Below are positions 47,751-61,905 of a DNA stretch of 64,000 nt, one piece after another. Positions within the stretch are counted from its first letter, which is position 1, and each line of letters starts with the position of its first letter. Source of the DNA: Delphinapterus leucas (lineage: Eukaryota > Chordata > Mammalia > Artiodactyla > Monodontidae); NCBI RefSeq assembly GCF_002288925.2, contig NW_022098076.1, forward strand, positions 91,419,933-91,483,932, read 5' to 3'. The position numbers and the translations under genes were made by a program. The notes under the pieces are model-generated. The model saw nothing but the letters and a program-made list of their open reading frames with translations, had not been told where the DNA came from and made no database searches.

Positions 47751-49127
47751 CCACACCCCTAATCATTATCTCTGTGCTGGTAGCCACACCTACCTTAACT
47801 GATATTTGTTTAAAAATTTGGTTTCCTGTGAGACAAATGTTACTAAGAAGAGTATTCCTCAAACTACTTTTCCTTTTAGAAAAAACATTGCTACTTAATT
47901 ACGCAGATCCAGTAGAAAAGGCGACTTTGTCCTCAGTAGTTAATAATTTATGCAGCTTACTAATCAGACTGCCAGGTCTCTGGGCAAATTCATCTTCTCG
48001 GTCCTCTGGATATATGTGAAGTCATTTGGGCAAATATTAAATGATGCCTGTTATATGCAAAGCACAATGGTTCCCACTGTGCAAGAGGAAAGGATGAGTC
48101 TGGCATGAACGGATCTTGCCTTCCAGGAGTAGAGGAGGTAAACATCCAGGAGAATGATGATCTCAGGCTTCATTATCCCGTTCCTGGAGGAATGACAGGC
48201 CTGGAAGAGCCAATCAGAGGTTGTCTGGTTTACTTCTGTCTCAGATGCTTTAAGCCCCCAGGACATTCCTGTTTCTTGAGCATCCCTTCTTGCCCACACT
48301 CTGGCAGCGGGAGGGACCACCTGGCCCCTTTACGAAGTCCATCTGATTTTGGACAACTCTCACTATTAGTCTTGGCTTTTCCATCAAAGCTCCAGGGCAA
48401 AACAGAACAACCCTCTTCTACAGGAGCAGACTTTTAAACATTGAAACCCATGTATCCCCTCCCCGCCAGTCTTCTTAATTACAGAGTAAGCACGACCACG
48501 TTCTTCAACACCAGATTTCAAGTTCCCCTGCCATCAGTCCCTCTGTATCTCTGCTCACTGTCAGTGTCCTTTAGCCATAGACCGATGAAACAGAACCTTC
48601 CAGGTGGGGGCTGGTAGGCACTCCATCAGGGGCCATACCTTGGTTCCCACCCCTTCCATCTATTGCTGGGGGGCCACAGTCAACCACAGTCAACCTGCTG
48701 AGCCCTCTGTCATTCCGTGTGCTCACCTTTCCATCCAATTCCATGTCATCCCTCAAATCTGGTCCAGGCCATCGATGAAAACATTCTCTATGAGAAAGCT
48801 GAGCAGACTGACCGAACAGCACTAGAAATGTGTCCAAGTTAGCATCAGTCCACAAGTTATCAACCTCCCCAGCCACCCTGTCTCCTCTCTGTCCTTAACA
48901 AGTCCATGAGATAAAGATGCTGTCAAGTTTGTCGCTAATATACAGCCCTCTTACAACTAGAGCGTTGTCCTTTTCTACTAGGCTAGTCACTATGGAAATT
49001 GAAATTTAGGTGTGCCCTGTTTTAGAGAACCCACTTGTCTCTGCTTCCTTTTCTAAGAACCCACAAATCGTTTTAATGATCTGTTCTGGATCTGCATTAA
49101 GTTCACTAGACCAGAACCTGACCTTCT

Positions 49128-49344
49128 TTTCTTTTTTTTTTTTTTTTTGGTGCGGTACGCAGTCCTCTCACTGCTGTGGCCTCTCCCGTTGCGGAGCACA
49201 GGCTCCGGACGCGCAGGCTCAGTGGCCATGGCTCACGGGCCCAGCCGCGCCGCGGCATGTGGGATCTTCCCGGACCGGGGCACGAACCCGCGTCCCCTGC
49301 ATCAGCAGGCGGACTCTCAACCACTGTGCCACCAGGGAAGCCCT
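49128..49344 (-). repeat. CHR SINE, young subfamily
   Basis: Full length, reverse orientation, with the duplication cctgaccttcttt on both sides. Confidence 0.93.
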
Positions 49345-50764
49345 GACCTTCTTTGCTTTTCTGAGTCACCAGTCACTGAGAACCTCTCCACCAGACCCTG
49401 CTTTCCCGTGAAGCATGGTAATTCAGCCAGCCCCAGGGACCTGGGTCCTCACGCACACCTGAATCTACAAAAAGGCTTGCACCAGAGTTAAAACACCCCA
49501 GAGCCGCTCATCTGTCCAAACCTCAGCCCAGGACAACTCCAGCTGCCACCAGGAGCAGGGCCTTTTCATACCACCATGTGGTGTGCAAGCCACTAACCAA
49601 TCAGAATGGGGCACTGCTTCCCGCTTCCCAGGGCCACCTTCTCACTCAAGGACCCAGTCTCCTTGCCCCTCCTCCTTTGCCAGCAAACCCCCTTCTGCTC
49701 TTCCCACTAACAGCAAGACTAGAACATAAGGCAGGAAGGCACTCTACCCTATGGTCAGACTCTACAGCTGGACCAAGCACCCTGTCCAGGAAAGGCTCCA
49801 ACTCTCAGCCAGGCAGTGCTGCTGGGGGACTGACCAGATGCAGCAACATGGCCCTGGGGGTTAGTTCCCTGAAGGACTCAGAACAGCCCTGGGCTTCCTG
49901 GGAGACCCGTGCTCTGCTCCACCCTCCCTGACCTCTCTCTGTCCTGCCGAGTCTATCCGAGTCCCTTCCTGCCATGCCCAGGTGTGTTAGATTCTCTCTC
50001 TTCTGGCAGGAAAATACCAAGTTCATTTTGTTTAGTGACCATACTCTCTGCTTCCCTGGACACCTGAGGCCCAGATCATTATTCTGACTCACCTTTCTGT
50101 AATTTCCTCTAAATTGATCAGTATCATTTCCACAGTGACTATGCTTTGTCCTAATAATTGGTGTTTTGTTTCATTTAAAATGTTCATATCTTTTTACACA
50201 GCCTCATAATTCAACAGCCAGCTCTCTGGGAAAACTCATCGTCCTCCTGACATGTGTGACCTCAACTGGGCAGACGTTGATTGATGCCCCTTCTCTACAG
50301 AGCCCAGTACTCAACACTGGGCAGTAAAAAAAGATGACCCTGGTGAATTCTGCCTTCAAAGAAGAGAGGAGAAGAGAGGTAGTTCCAAGGTGATTAAATG
50401 CCACGGTGCCAAGTCCCCTGGGAGTTTAGAAGAGTGAGAGGGGTCACCGTGCCCTTGGGAAAGTAGAAGGGGTTATGCAGCAGGTGGGATTTGAACTGGC
50501 TTTGACTTGAGGAAACAGAAGGAGAACATTCCAGGCAGGGGAAACAACATGGGCAAAGGTTTAAAAGCAGAAGTGTGGGGAGCTATTCTTCTGATGGTGG
50601 ACATTTCGATCTGATCTGGGAATAGGTTTGGCATCCTAGCCCTTGGCCAGAAGGTGTGTGTGCTCAGGGAGAGCCAGAGGAGTTGGACTGAGCTCTATAG
50701 ACCGTGGAGGTCCACTTGAGCAGAGAACTCACATGATTGTGGGGCAGGGAGACCAATTAAAAGT

Positions 50765-51165
50765 CAAGAAGCACAGATGAGTGGATAAACGCAATGAGGT
50801 GTAAATACAGTGGGATAGCATTCATCCATAAAAAGAATAACGTTCTGATATGTGCCTCAACATGGATGAACCTTGACATAAGCCAGATACAAAAGGACAG
50901 ATACCGTATGATTTCGTTTAATATGAATTATCTAGAATAGGCAAAGTTATAGAGGCAGAAAATAGATTAGCGGTTCCCAGGGGCTGGCGCAGGGGAGGAG
51001 GGAGTGGAGAGTTATTGCTTAACGATTACAGAATTGCTGTCTGGGGTGATGAACAATTTTGGAAATAGTGCTGATGTTTGTGGAACATCGTCAGTGTAGT
51101 TAATGCCACCGAATTGGATACTTAAAATTGGTTAAAATGGCAAATTTTGTGCCATATATACAATG
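50765..51165 (+). repeat. L1M 3' end fragment
   Basis: 'gtatgatttcgtttaatatg' and 'gcggttcccaggggctgg' to 'ggttaaaatggcaaattttg'. Confidence 0.75.
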
Positions 51166-51532
51166 GAATTTGGCCTTTGAAGGGTGAATGGAGTCAGCAG
51201 CACGATGCAGTCTCCGCGGGTTTCGCATAACCCCCAGCACCCCAGATGTACCCGGAAACAGCACATCCATCTCTAGGGAGCAGCACACGTGTGTTCCTCT
51301 CAGCGGGGACCTGCCCAGTGTCACGCTGCATCTCTTCCATCCTTTGCCCAGTTACAGATTTCCTGAAACACCACCAGTGTGAGGATCATGCTTATTACTC
51401 TGTAGAGCACAGGATGTCGCTTATTCTCCTTTCATACTTTAATTGCTCCACTGATGCTCAAAAACAGGTTACAGTGTAATTAGGCAAATTGGAAGCCCAC
51501 AGTTCGTTTGAAAATAAAAACTGGGGGCTTTG

Positions 51533-51752
51533 GGGCTTCCCTGGTGGCGCAGTGGTTGGGAGTCCGCCTGCCGATGCAGGGGACGCGGGTTCGTGCCCCG
51601 GTCCGGGAGGATCCCACGTGCCGCGGAGCGGCTGTGTCCGTGAGCCATGGTCGCTGAGCCTGCGCGTCCGGAGCCTGTGCTCCGCAACGGGAGAGGCCAC
51701 AGCAGTGAGAGGCCCGCGTACCGCAAAAAAAAAAAGAGTTAAAAAAAAAAAA
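51533..51752 (+). repeat. CHR SINE, young subfamily
   Basis: Full length with the duplication aaactgggggcttt. The A tail is interrupted by gagtt. Confidence 0.93.
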
Positions 51753-52654
51753 ACTGGGGGCTTTATTACTATGAATGGAATAGCGGACAGTCGGAACCAT
51801 CAGACACCTCGTCCCAATCCTTCCGTTTCCTAACAGGGTAACTTGAAGCAGCTTGCGTACCATTTCTGAGCCTCAGTGAGAACAAACCCCGCATCACTCA
51901 AAGCCCGTGGTGAGCCTCGTGCTCCAGTGGTCTTTGAATTGCCCTGTGCTGGAATCCTGGATGTTACGACTCTGTGTACTTCGGATTCTGGAGGTTTAGT
52001 TCATGATGTTTTTCTGAAAACTCGGTGCTTGAGCATCGTTGGCAGTTTTCCCCACTTCCCTCGCTGAGCACCTGGGACGGGAATCATCTTTCAGAGGCGA
52101 GTTCCCTTAGCCTGGGAGGAGGCTGGCACTCAGGTGTCCACGGAGTTTGGGGAGTGATGGCTGTGGTCCCTCCCTGGCCTGATGAGCCTTGAAGGCACCT
52201 TGAGAAGGAAGCAGAGTGGACCTTGGTTCAGTTCCAACGTGTTCCTCAGGTGGGCCTGCAGGGCTGCAGGTAGAGGAAGCAGGATGGATAAACGTGAAAA
52301 GGGCTCAAGTTCAAATCGAATTTGAAGGACTTCTCCTCTCAACTTAGCTGTAAGAAGCATTTTCTATGCTTCTAAGTATAAAATGTCATTCTACAGAAGA
52401 CGTGCATCTTAAAATGTCAGATATTAAACTCTCTGCTGTAACACGCCCGCTTTTGTGTCTGATGTTATGTCTGTACCAAAGCAAATGGATAAAATGCTAA
52501 CTTGTTATGTTTGCACACACAACTGGAAATGAATCAAGAATGGATTTCATTAATTCATAATTATTAAAGTAAAGCGTTGGTAGACTTCTGGTGTTGAAAT
52601 ATTTCCTGTCTTGACTCTTCCTGACCAACCCCCAATGTCCATGAATGTTATAAT

Positions 52655-52740
52655 TTGTAAGAGGGACAGTCCCACTTACCTCCAGGGATTATGAAAAGGA
52701 CTAGGTGAATAATGTAGGTAAAGCACTTGGCACAAGTTAG
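52655..52740 (+). repeat. MIR fragment
   Basis: 'ggtaaagcacttggcacaag' in forward order after a decayed core. Confidence 0.6.
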
Positions 52741-53204
52741 AACCACATGCTGTTGTGTGGCAGCTTGCTCCTTAAGCTCCTGGGAGAGCCTAGGTGTCTG
52801 CTCAAAATCCCCAACTCAGGTAGCAGTATTCCTAATTTGGGGGTTCACAGAAATCTTGGGTGTCAAAGATCTGCTCCATAGGTGGGGTTCACCATGCCTT
52901 CACCACGGTGATAGTTACAAACTCCTCCAGCAGGTGAAATCGACATTCCCAAGCAGCAAGAAGTTTTGATTGTGAATCTTGGCTTCTCTCTACCATTATA
53001 ATCACATATCAAAGGATGTTTTGGACTGGAAATGAGTCTTATTTGGTAGAGTTTGTTGAGAATATGCTAGTAAACTGATTTAAAAGGGATATGAGCAATC
53101 TGAACATTACATTCTGGATGGGATTCCAAAGATAACAGAGTCTACAAACACCAAAGCTACTTTACGTCACATAAACATCACTTCCACTGGGAAATGAGTG
53201 TAAG

Positions 53205-53234
53205 AGTGTGTGTGTGTGTATGTGTGTGTGTGTG
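53205..53234. repeat. (GT)n microsatellite
   Basis: A GT run with a single interruption (gta). Confidence 0.9.
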
Positions 53235-53819
53235 ATTCTTATAAGCTGCCTTTATTATCTATAAATAAAACTGTCCAGTGTGAGAAAAAAATAAAAAGGA
53301 ACTAGCCGGAGGCAGGATGTTTTTCAAATGATTATTATCCTGTTTTTTCACACACATTGGGGCAGCTTTTGTAACCCAGGTGCAAAGGAGGTCACTTCTC
53401 ATTGTTTTAACACCTGCTGTCTTTTAAAATGAATACGATTTCCACAGGCCATTGATAAATTCAGCCTTAAACCTTCCTCAGAAACGACAGTCTCCTATAT
53501 TTTGATACTACTTCTGAATAACCAGCATGTGTCTGTCCAATTTCTGTTTTGTTTTGTTTTGTTTCCATTTGACTCTCATACGTGTTCCCTCCTCTTCTGC
53601 TATTTTATTCTCACAATGCTTATAATGAAACAATAGTTCTTGGGTACCCAGGGTAGAGAGCCAATTACAAATAGCAGCTGCATTGTTCATAAAACAAAAG
53701 TGGTGCATTAATGAGGCTTATTTAGGGAACTGCATTGCCAATGGCCCGGACTACAGCAGTAAGATGAAGTTTAACAGCAGAGAAAACACCTACTTAATCA
53801 ATTAATTTACACTGCCAGA

Positions 53820-53925
53820 CTTATAAATATAATCTTGCATTTAAATATAGAAATATAATCTTGCTTTTAATAGAAATATAATAGAAATATAATAGAAATA
53901 TAGAAATATAATCTTGCTTTTAAAA
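53820..53925. repeat. Complex AT-rich tandem repeat
   Basis: The words tagaaatataa and atataatcttgctttta recur several times in shuffled order. Confidence 0.85.
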
Positions 53926-53984
53926 CATCAAGCAGGAGGCTAGTAAGATTTTTTATATGCACATTTCTTCCACCATCCGTCTCC

Positions 53985-54230
53985 CAGACTCACAGATGTA
54001 GAGAACAAACTAGTGGTTACCAGTGGGGAGAGGGAAGCAGGGAGGGGAGTAAGAGGTACAAACTATTATGTATCAAATAAGCTACAAGGATATATTGTAC
54101 AACACAGGGAATGAAGACCAATATTTTATAACAACTATAAATGGAGTATAGATTTAAAAATTGTGAATCTCTATATTGTTCCCCTGTAACTTATATAATA
54201 TTGAATAGCAACTGTACTTCAATAAAAAAA
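53985..54230 (+). repeat. L1 3' UTR fragment
   Basis: 'gtggttaccagtggggagag' to 'ctgtacttcaataaaaaaaa', ending in a short A tail. Confidence 0.8.
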
Positions 54231-54849
54231 AATGAGGCAGAAGGCTAGTAAGAATTTTTATATGCATTTCTTCATCTGTCTTCCAGTTGTCTCTCTGCTT
54301 GCCCTTCTCGATTTATCCTTTCTCTCTAGAAGTACGGTCCTCCTGAGATGTGGGATTGCCTTGTACCAGGGCTGGGACATGAGAGGCCCCACAGCATTCA
54401 GGATGGGGTCCTCTTCCTTGAGGCATCTTACTGGTTCAGATAACCAGCGCAGCCTTAGATGAGCTTAAGGCTTAAATATTAATGTCATCTTGGGCATGTG
54501 CCTGCCTGAGATATTCCCAGGGAGTTGTTTCCGTATGCTTTTTATGCTAAGAAAAAAATTTCATACTTTTCTTTTGTCTTGACAGGTGAAATGCAGATAA
54601 AAAATAATAGTTACAATCTAAAAAATACTTTAAAGTATAATAAGTGCTGAAAACTGAAACTCTTAGCATCCAGCTCAATGAAACTTCTCAGCTCGCAAAC
54701 ACTTGTATAGATCGAGACACAGAGGAAAAGCCAAATTCCAGAGCTTCTCTGAGCCCTTCCTAATCTCATCCAGGCTCTGCTTCCCAAAGGCAAACACTGC
54801 CGAACACCGAAGATTAATTTTTCCCTTAAAAAGGAAGACTACGTTTTAT

Positions 54850-55400
54850 AAGATGGAATGATATGATGATGTGCATTGTTTTGAATGCAGCTTTGACCTA
54901 CTTATGAGTGTGAGGTTCATCCACATTGTTGCACGGAGATGCAATTTGTTTCCACTGCTGTGCAGTCTTCCCTCGTATGAACAGACTGCAGTTTGGTTAT
55001 CCATTCTACCGTGAGGGACAGTTGGGGTGCTCCCAGGCTGAGGTTATTATGAACAATGCTGCTGTGATCAATCTCCTACATATCTCTTAGTGCACATCCT
55101 GTGCTGGATCAGAGCATGCGTATGTCTAACCTCAGCAGATACTGCCAAAAAGTTTTCCAAAGTCGTTGTGGCATTTTCTTCAATTTTACGAATAAGAATT
55201 TTGATCACTTTACACGTTTACCAATACTTGGTATTTTCTGTCTTTTTCTTTTTCTTTGAAATTGCGGTATTATTATTTTATTGTGGTTTTAATTTGCATT
55301 TCGCTGATAAATAAACGTTCCGAGAACCCTTTCATAAGCCTCTTTGGCCATTTGGGCATTTGCCTATGGAAATCTTTGACCGATTTTTATTGAATTTTCT
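54850..55400 (-). repeat. L1M 3' UTR fragment
   Basis: 'gaacaatgctgctgtgatca' and 'ttgcatttcgctgataaata' in reverse L1 order. Confidence 0.6.
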
Positions 55401-55435
55401 GTCTTTTTCATTTGTAGATGATGTCGATGTATTCT

Positions 55436-55520
55436 GACAAGTCTATGTTGAATATATTTATTGAAACTAAATAATATATTTATTGAATATATTTATTGAA
55501 AATATATTTATTGAAAATTA
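55436..55520. repeat. AT-rich tandem repeat
   Basis: The unit aatatatttattgaa recurs about four times with small spacers. Confidence 0.9.
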
Positions 55521-57579
55521 ATCGAAATACAAATCTGAGGGCTCGGCTGGGGCAGAGTTGGCTTAGCTTAGTCGCATGGCTGTCGGCAGGATCAAGTTCC
55601 TCTTGGGGTTTTGGATGGAATGGATTCAGTTCCGTGTTGGCTCTTAGGTTTTCCATATGGGCCTCTCCATAGGGCCGCTCATGGGAGGGGACTGGACTCC
55701 ATGGGAGCGAGTGAGCCAGAGAGGGTAATCTTGGAGGTGATTACCACCACTCTTGCTTTTCTCTTCTCTCAGATTCTTCACTACCTAGCATCTGAAAAAC
55801 AGTTTACCCCCCACTTTTATCCAGTTGTATGGTTGTTTATGGCAGGAGGGCTGGTCCAGTACCAATGAATTCAACAGGTCTGGACAGAATTACTATGTTT
55901 ATTTTAACAAATAATTGTGTTTAGCTTCCTCTTCCAGCGAACTGAGAGACTGCTTCTTTGCCAAATATTTTTCCTTTATAGTTTCTGCTTCAGAACTATT
56001 TTCTTAACATCTGTTCTTTTTATGCTTTAGCTACATCTAGATTTAATGGCAGAGACAGTAACTATAACAGGAAGTTAATAAGAAACAGCAGCACCTCTGT
56101 TTGCAGTGCTGATAAGCTTCCTATGACTGTAACTGATTGAATTTAAAATCATTTCAGAAAAGTGGTAGATCACATGATATTACACTATGAAATCATAATA
56201 ATCTAGAATTTAAATGAGTGATATGCAGTCAAAATTATTTTCAGTTATTTCCTTGAACTTTTAAAATGTTTCATCCATGTATGATTGTCACTGTTCACAA
56301 ATACTCCTTCCAATCTTGCGTTTCAAATGCAGAAGTTATTTGAAATGTGTGTCCATCTCTCATTTCCTTGTGCAGAAGAGTTTGGCATTAGAATATCCAG
56401 AATTTTAACCTTTGGCCCCTCCCAGAAAGGGCTTCCTTTCCCAAGTCTCTTGAGTTTGGAGCCATCATCCATATTCCTCTAAAAAGGCATTAGGATGAAC
56501 AAGAAAAAATCAAAGTGCCCCAGAGGCCTGAATTTACAGCTCAAAGGATAAAAGGGTGAGGTGGCCTGGGTGAGGCCAGGTCTGTTGTTATTATTTTCGT
56601 GTTTCGACAGACCCGCATCTCCCTGGCTGGCGGTGGGATGTTGAAGGTCTCCAGACTCTGAAAGAGGTTCTGGTCTCCTCAGAGTCAGAGCTGAGCACAA
56701 AGGTCTTGCCCCCGTCCTCCTGCACCAGACAGTGCCCACATCTCGACCGTCGCTTAAGTTCATCTGCAGAGAGATGCAGAGATCTCTGGTGAGGATACAA
56801 TTCTGTTTTCTACACAACCAGAAGTCATCGAGGGATTGTCTTTATTTCTGCTTGTTTCAAGGCCTGGAAGAATTAGAAAAGGAGCTGGACTCGGGTCACC
56901 TTTCGTTTCTTGTGTGATTTGGAGGCTGTATTACTATTAAACAATACAATGGGTGTAGAATTCAGGGAGAAGCAAATGGAGAAAAGAAATGGCCAGATGG
57001 GAAGAAAAGGCAAAAAGAAAAAGAAGTGGATACAAATCACAGAAGATGTGCTCTCCATGCACTTTCTATCGTGTAATGATGATCACACACCGGGGGGGCT
57101 TTGAACAGCATCCATTTTGTATCTCACCGTTTCTATTGGTCAGAGGTCCCGCACGCACGGCTTAGCTGGGGTCTCTGCTCAGGGTCACGCAAAGCTGAAG
57201 GTGAGTGCTGGCTGGGCTGCGTTCCCTGATGGAGCTCTGGGTCCCCCTGCAAGCTCATTCAGCTTGTTACAGAATTCACTTCCCTGCCGTGCGGACTGAG
57301 GCCCCAGGACACAGCTCTTGGAAGGCACCTTCAGGTCCCAGCCCCAGGGCCCTCTTACAGCACAGACAGCTCACTTATCCAAAGCCAGCCAGAGACGTTC
57401 TCTCTTGTGGGAGCCACAAGGGAGTCTTACAGCTTCTAACCTGATCAAGGGGGCGGCTCTCCCATCCCAGGCACCGGCCTGCCCCCTCTCAGGGAAGGGC
57501 TTATAGCGGGGCGTGACTATTGAAGTCCTTAGAATTCTACCTGCCACAGGCTATGAAATCAGGTGATTTTTAAAAAACC

Positions 57580-57795
57580 ATTCTGACAACAAGGACCTAC
57601 TATATTGCACGGGGAACTATATTCAATATCTTATAATAACCTATAATGGAAAAGAATCTGAAAAAGAATAGACAGATATACACATATATGTATACATACA
57701 TATATATATGTTTGTATATATATCTGAACCATTTGCTGTACACCTGAAACTAATACAACATTGTAAATCAACTCTACTTCAATTACAAAAAAACA
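57580..57795 (+). repeat. L1 3' UTR fragment
   Basis: 'aaggacctactatattgcac' to 'caactctacttcaattac', with a variable ta/ca stretch inside. Confidence 0.8.
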
Positions 57796-58001
57796 ACCCA
57801 CCACTTTGGCTAATAAAGAAAACAATTAGTAGACATTATTATTATTATTATTAGGAGTTAGGTCTTTTAATTGCAGCCTCTGTAAAATTCAGATGCTACT
57901 CCAAACCTTGGTCCTACGTGCGGCTGTTACAAGACCGACTGGACTCCTGCACGCGCAAAGCTTCCACAAGTAGAAGAGAATTGGGACTCCTGTGTGCCTT
58001 C

Positions 58002-58011
58002 GCGCATGCGC
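58002..58011. promoter_or_regulatory. Perfect NRF1 palindrome
   Basis: GCGCATGCGC sits in a small CpG-containing patch (57915-58050) within AT-rich intergenic DNA. It is a sequence match only. Confidence 0.3.
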
Positions 58012-59019
58012 CTGCAGTGAGACCGTCTTCGTCACCTGCCTCCGCGCCCCCATGCAGAAGTCCACCCATCACCTTTTCAGCTTCTTACAGGAAGTTAACA
58101 CATGCCACCTTCTCTTGTCATTTCTTTTGTACTTTTTATCTGTTCCTTACCAATCTGAAACCTTTCCAACCGTAGAGTTTGCACCTTAATCATTGTTGCA
58201 TCCACTTTAGTGCCACCAAAAAATAAAGGGACAATAATCCACCATAAAAGCAGCACGTTGTGAGGCTGGGTGCAGGCGTCATGCAGGTGGGAGGGGCTGC
58301 CGGGGTCCTGGAGGGTCCTCCTCAGCCGATTTCACTGGCTTCCTTTACGGAGCATTTACTGAGTGCCCGCAGTCAGCAGAAAAAATGTCACCAAAGGCAG
58401 TGACTCTTCAGGGTCTCTGCCTTCTTAGAGACGCTTCCGTGTTAAAACAAAACAATATACTCTAAGCAGGAGTAAGTGAGGCTTTCATCATGGCACAAAA
58501 TACCATTTTGAACTACTTTTGCCTTACTGTAAGAACAAAAAGAAACTGAACACAGACATGCTTTAAAAGTTCACAGTAGTAACCAGTGGCCTTTAGGGTG
58601 AGCTGCACAAGCCTGGAGCTGCCAACCTCCCAGGTGGAGGTGAATCTGGTTTACAGGGAAATCTGGCGGTGCGGTGGGCTTTTGACAGTCACGTGGTGTA
58701 AGGCACAGATACCGTCAGCATCCTCACGGCTGCTGAAATCAGCTCGCTGAGGGTTGGCAACAAGGCTATTGCTCGTGGCATAAAATAAATACCGGTGGTG
58801 GAGCCACGTAATCTGCAGAATGAAGGAATTATGAGTGACATGTTGACCTGGTTTGAACTTGTAGCAAGTTAGGAGGCATTATTGAAAGCCTTTCTCCTTT
58901 TCCAGGCTCAGAGAGAGTTACCTTTCTCTTAAATATAGGCACACAAGTCGTGCTTTCCATAACAATCATTAACCACATCTCAGCTTAGACTAGAAGTTCC
59001 CACTTGGGTAGGGTTTTGG

Positions 59020-59600
59020 GGTGTTTTTTTTTGGACATTTTATTGTAACATATCTCATGCAACTAAAAAGGTATAAAGAATTACATGATGAGCACATAGA
59101 TTCCCACTCCAGAAATTTAAATATCTTTGCTAATTCAGTTGAAGACCCCAATGTATCCTCCCCAGTCATCTTCTTTTCCTTCCTTTCCCCCAGGGTGAGT
59201 GTGAACTATTCTTTCTCTTCTTTTCCTTTTCTTTACAGTATCGACAAACTTTACTTTCTCATGATTTTGGATTTTTTTGAAATGATATCATAATGTAAGT
59301 ATTCTTCTGTGAATTCCCTTTATCACTCAGCATTATATTGTGAGCTTCATCCAATATTCATAGCTCTAGTTCATTCATTTTTACTGCTATGTAGTTACTG
59401 TAAAAATATATCTGGCCATTCTTTCTTTGTGGGACATATGGATCGTTTCCAAGTTTTTCTAACACAGGCAATGCTGCCACCAACATTGTGGCCCATGATC
59501 CATTGTGTATGCGTACAAGAATTTTTTTCTGATTGAATGAATGTATCCTAGTGGAGCAGAGTGGAATTGAAGGATATATCTCTCTTCAACTTAAGAGAGA
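59020..59600 (-). repeat. Eroded L1M-like fragment
   Basis: 'tttattgtaacatatctcat', 'tttactgctatgtagtta' and 'tggatcgtttccaagttttt' fit the reverse of an old L1 end. Confidence 0.5.
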
Positions 59601-61714
59601 ATGCTCAGTCGCTCTACAGAGTAGCTGCACTAGGTGGGTTTTTTACGCTGTGCTTAAGACTAAGCTTATCCCATGACTTCTCACAACGTTGAGTATTTGG
59701 AATCTCAAGCTGTTTATCAGACGAGGGCTGCTTCTCATCTCCCCGGTGAAAGATTAACCAAACCATCCACCAGAGCATCCACGTTTGTTTTCTTAATATT
59801 GAATTCTTCTGAAGAATAAAATTTTAATTCTCTTTCTTCTCCACCAAGTTGAGACTTTTTACTGAATGACGCCTTCCTGGCCACCATCACAAATGATCTC
59901 ACCCTCCCCTTTCTTCACTTAACCTCATTCTTCCGTGACCTTCAAAGACCAGATGAATCCCACCAGCACTTGCCACAAGCCTTTTCTACCAGCCCAGCCA
60001 CAGCAATCTCTCCTTCATCTAAACTCCCGCGAGGCTGTTGTTTATTTTTTTAGGTTGTAAATGGCAGAGAAACCAACTCCAGTGGGCTTAGCGACAAGCA
60101 CCGTTTACTGGCTGCAAACCTGAAAAGCCTTGGGGTTAACAAACCCTTCACACAAAGCTGAAATTGGGGTTTGCTTTCCTTTTTGCAAACACTAGCAACT
60201 CATCATCTCCGACTGAATTCTTAGCCCCTGCCTGGTGGCCTGGGATGGATCGCTTCTCCAGCTGATCCCGAGTCAGCCGTGCTTCTGCCCCCATCCATTA
60301 ATTTAAAGAGTTATGGGGCCTGTAATATTTCCCTCTGGATCACTTCTTCATTTCTTTCTTTTTGTTTGTATATGAATGAACAGATCTCGCCCCACGTGTG
60401 ATTAGAAGGTCTGACTCTTGGAGTATCTTTTCTGTTTTTCTGGGCCCTGGGAAGTGCAGTAATGATTTATGTTGTTAATGACGGAAAGTAATATTAATTG
60501 ATAGACAATGAGAACTTTTTTCTTTTACGACTTATGGCAAATGAAAATGTTTTACTTTGAAAGTTATTGTTGCGTTTCTTTGAGGAGGGGCTAATCTTTA
60601 CGGAATTGACTTATTAGCATCTTCGTGCTTCTTACCTCGGAATCATCCTGAAGCAGTGTCACCTGTTCACACGTGCCTGGTGTTCTTAACAAATATTAGC
60701 ATGATGACTGCACAGCAACACACTGGGGAAAAGCTGCAACAGTCTAAAAGACACAAAATCTGTGCTTGAATTTTAAAGTCTTTCGTGTCAGTGTCATTCA
60801 AAACCTAAGACATGTGCGATATTTTCATATGCTCTTCGCATTGCAGCCTCTGATCTGTGGTGATGATTGCCTGTCTTTTTCCAGTTTACAAGAAGGAAAT
60901 AATCCTTTTTGATAAATGTTTATAAATATTGTTTGAAGAAATGAGTTCAAAGCATTTGCCAAAATAATGTTTTCTCGTGCCACCAGAAAAATAGAACTGA
61001 CAGCTGCAATTCGAATAACTAAAACCATCGTTTTTTACTCAAGTCATAAATATGTCTTTAACTTTATCAGATAAACTTGGTTTGAGTGGCAAAGGACAGG
61101 ATGGTGGATGTTCTGTGTTTTCTTGGAGCCTAAAAAATCTGAGGGTGTGTCAGCCCTTCCATCCTCCCTTCTTGAGATGGGGCCTCTTTCCTGGGGCAAC
61201 TCCATCATGGAGCCTGTTCTGCTTTTGGCCTTTGGATCTCTCCATGATGAGAGGAAAAAGGAAGAAAAAGTAAATAAAGAACAAGATGGCAGACTCAACC
61301 CAGCCATGTCAGTAATTGCACTGAATGCCAATAGTCTAAATACCCTGGCTGGGGACTCAGCGAGCGATTCCTGGAAACGTCTTGGCTCTCTGCCTGGAAG
61401 GGTCTGATGAGGGAGTCTGTTGCCATGTCTAAAACCTATTGTTTATATTTGTATTTTCTCCAGAAAGAAAAGCTCCAAATCACTTCAGACATACTCATTT
61501 TCTGCCTTACCTCCCCAGGTCCTCACAGCTGTGGACCTGCAGAATTGCCTGGACCAGGGCCCAGCCTGGGGTTCAGCCCTGATTCTGTGCCCAAGCTGTA
61601 GTGGACCAAGCTCTGGGCTGGGCCTCCTCTTCCGTATCGCATGAGTCCTCACCCAGAAAGCAGCTGTGATGGTATTTTCCTTACAAAACACTCAGGATTG
61701 CTTTGAGGACAAAA

Positions 61715-61905
61715 TACTATCAAAGGGTCATGTAGCATTTTATAGCTTATGAGCACTCTTCATATATATCTCAGTCTTCATACCAGTGAGGCAAGCTTAT
61801 TATTATTATTGTATAAATATGGAAATGAAAGTCATATGACTTTCTCAAGGTCACACAGCTAACGAGGAGTGCAGTTGCCCTAAGACTTTCATACCCCAGA
61901 GTCTC
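61715..61905 (-). repeat. MIR SINE
   Basis: 'tattattattgtataaatat' then 'tctcaaggtcacacagctaa'. Confidence 0.75.

Noticed and set aside
61052..61650. Overlapping plus-strand open frames near 61.1-61.6 kb
   Set aside because: No recognisable motif, non-conserved-looking composition and no splice or promoter context.
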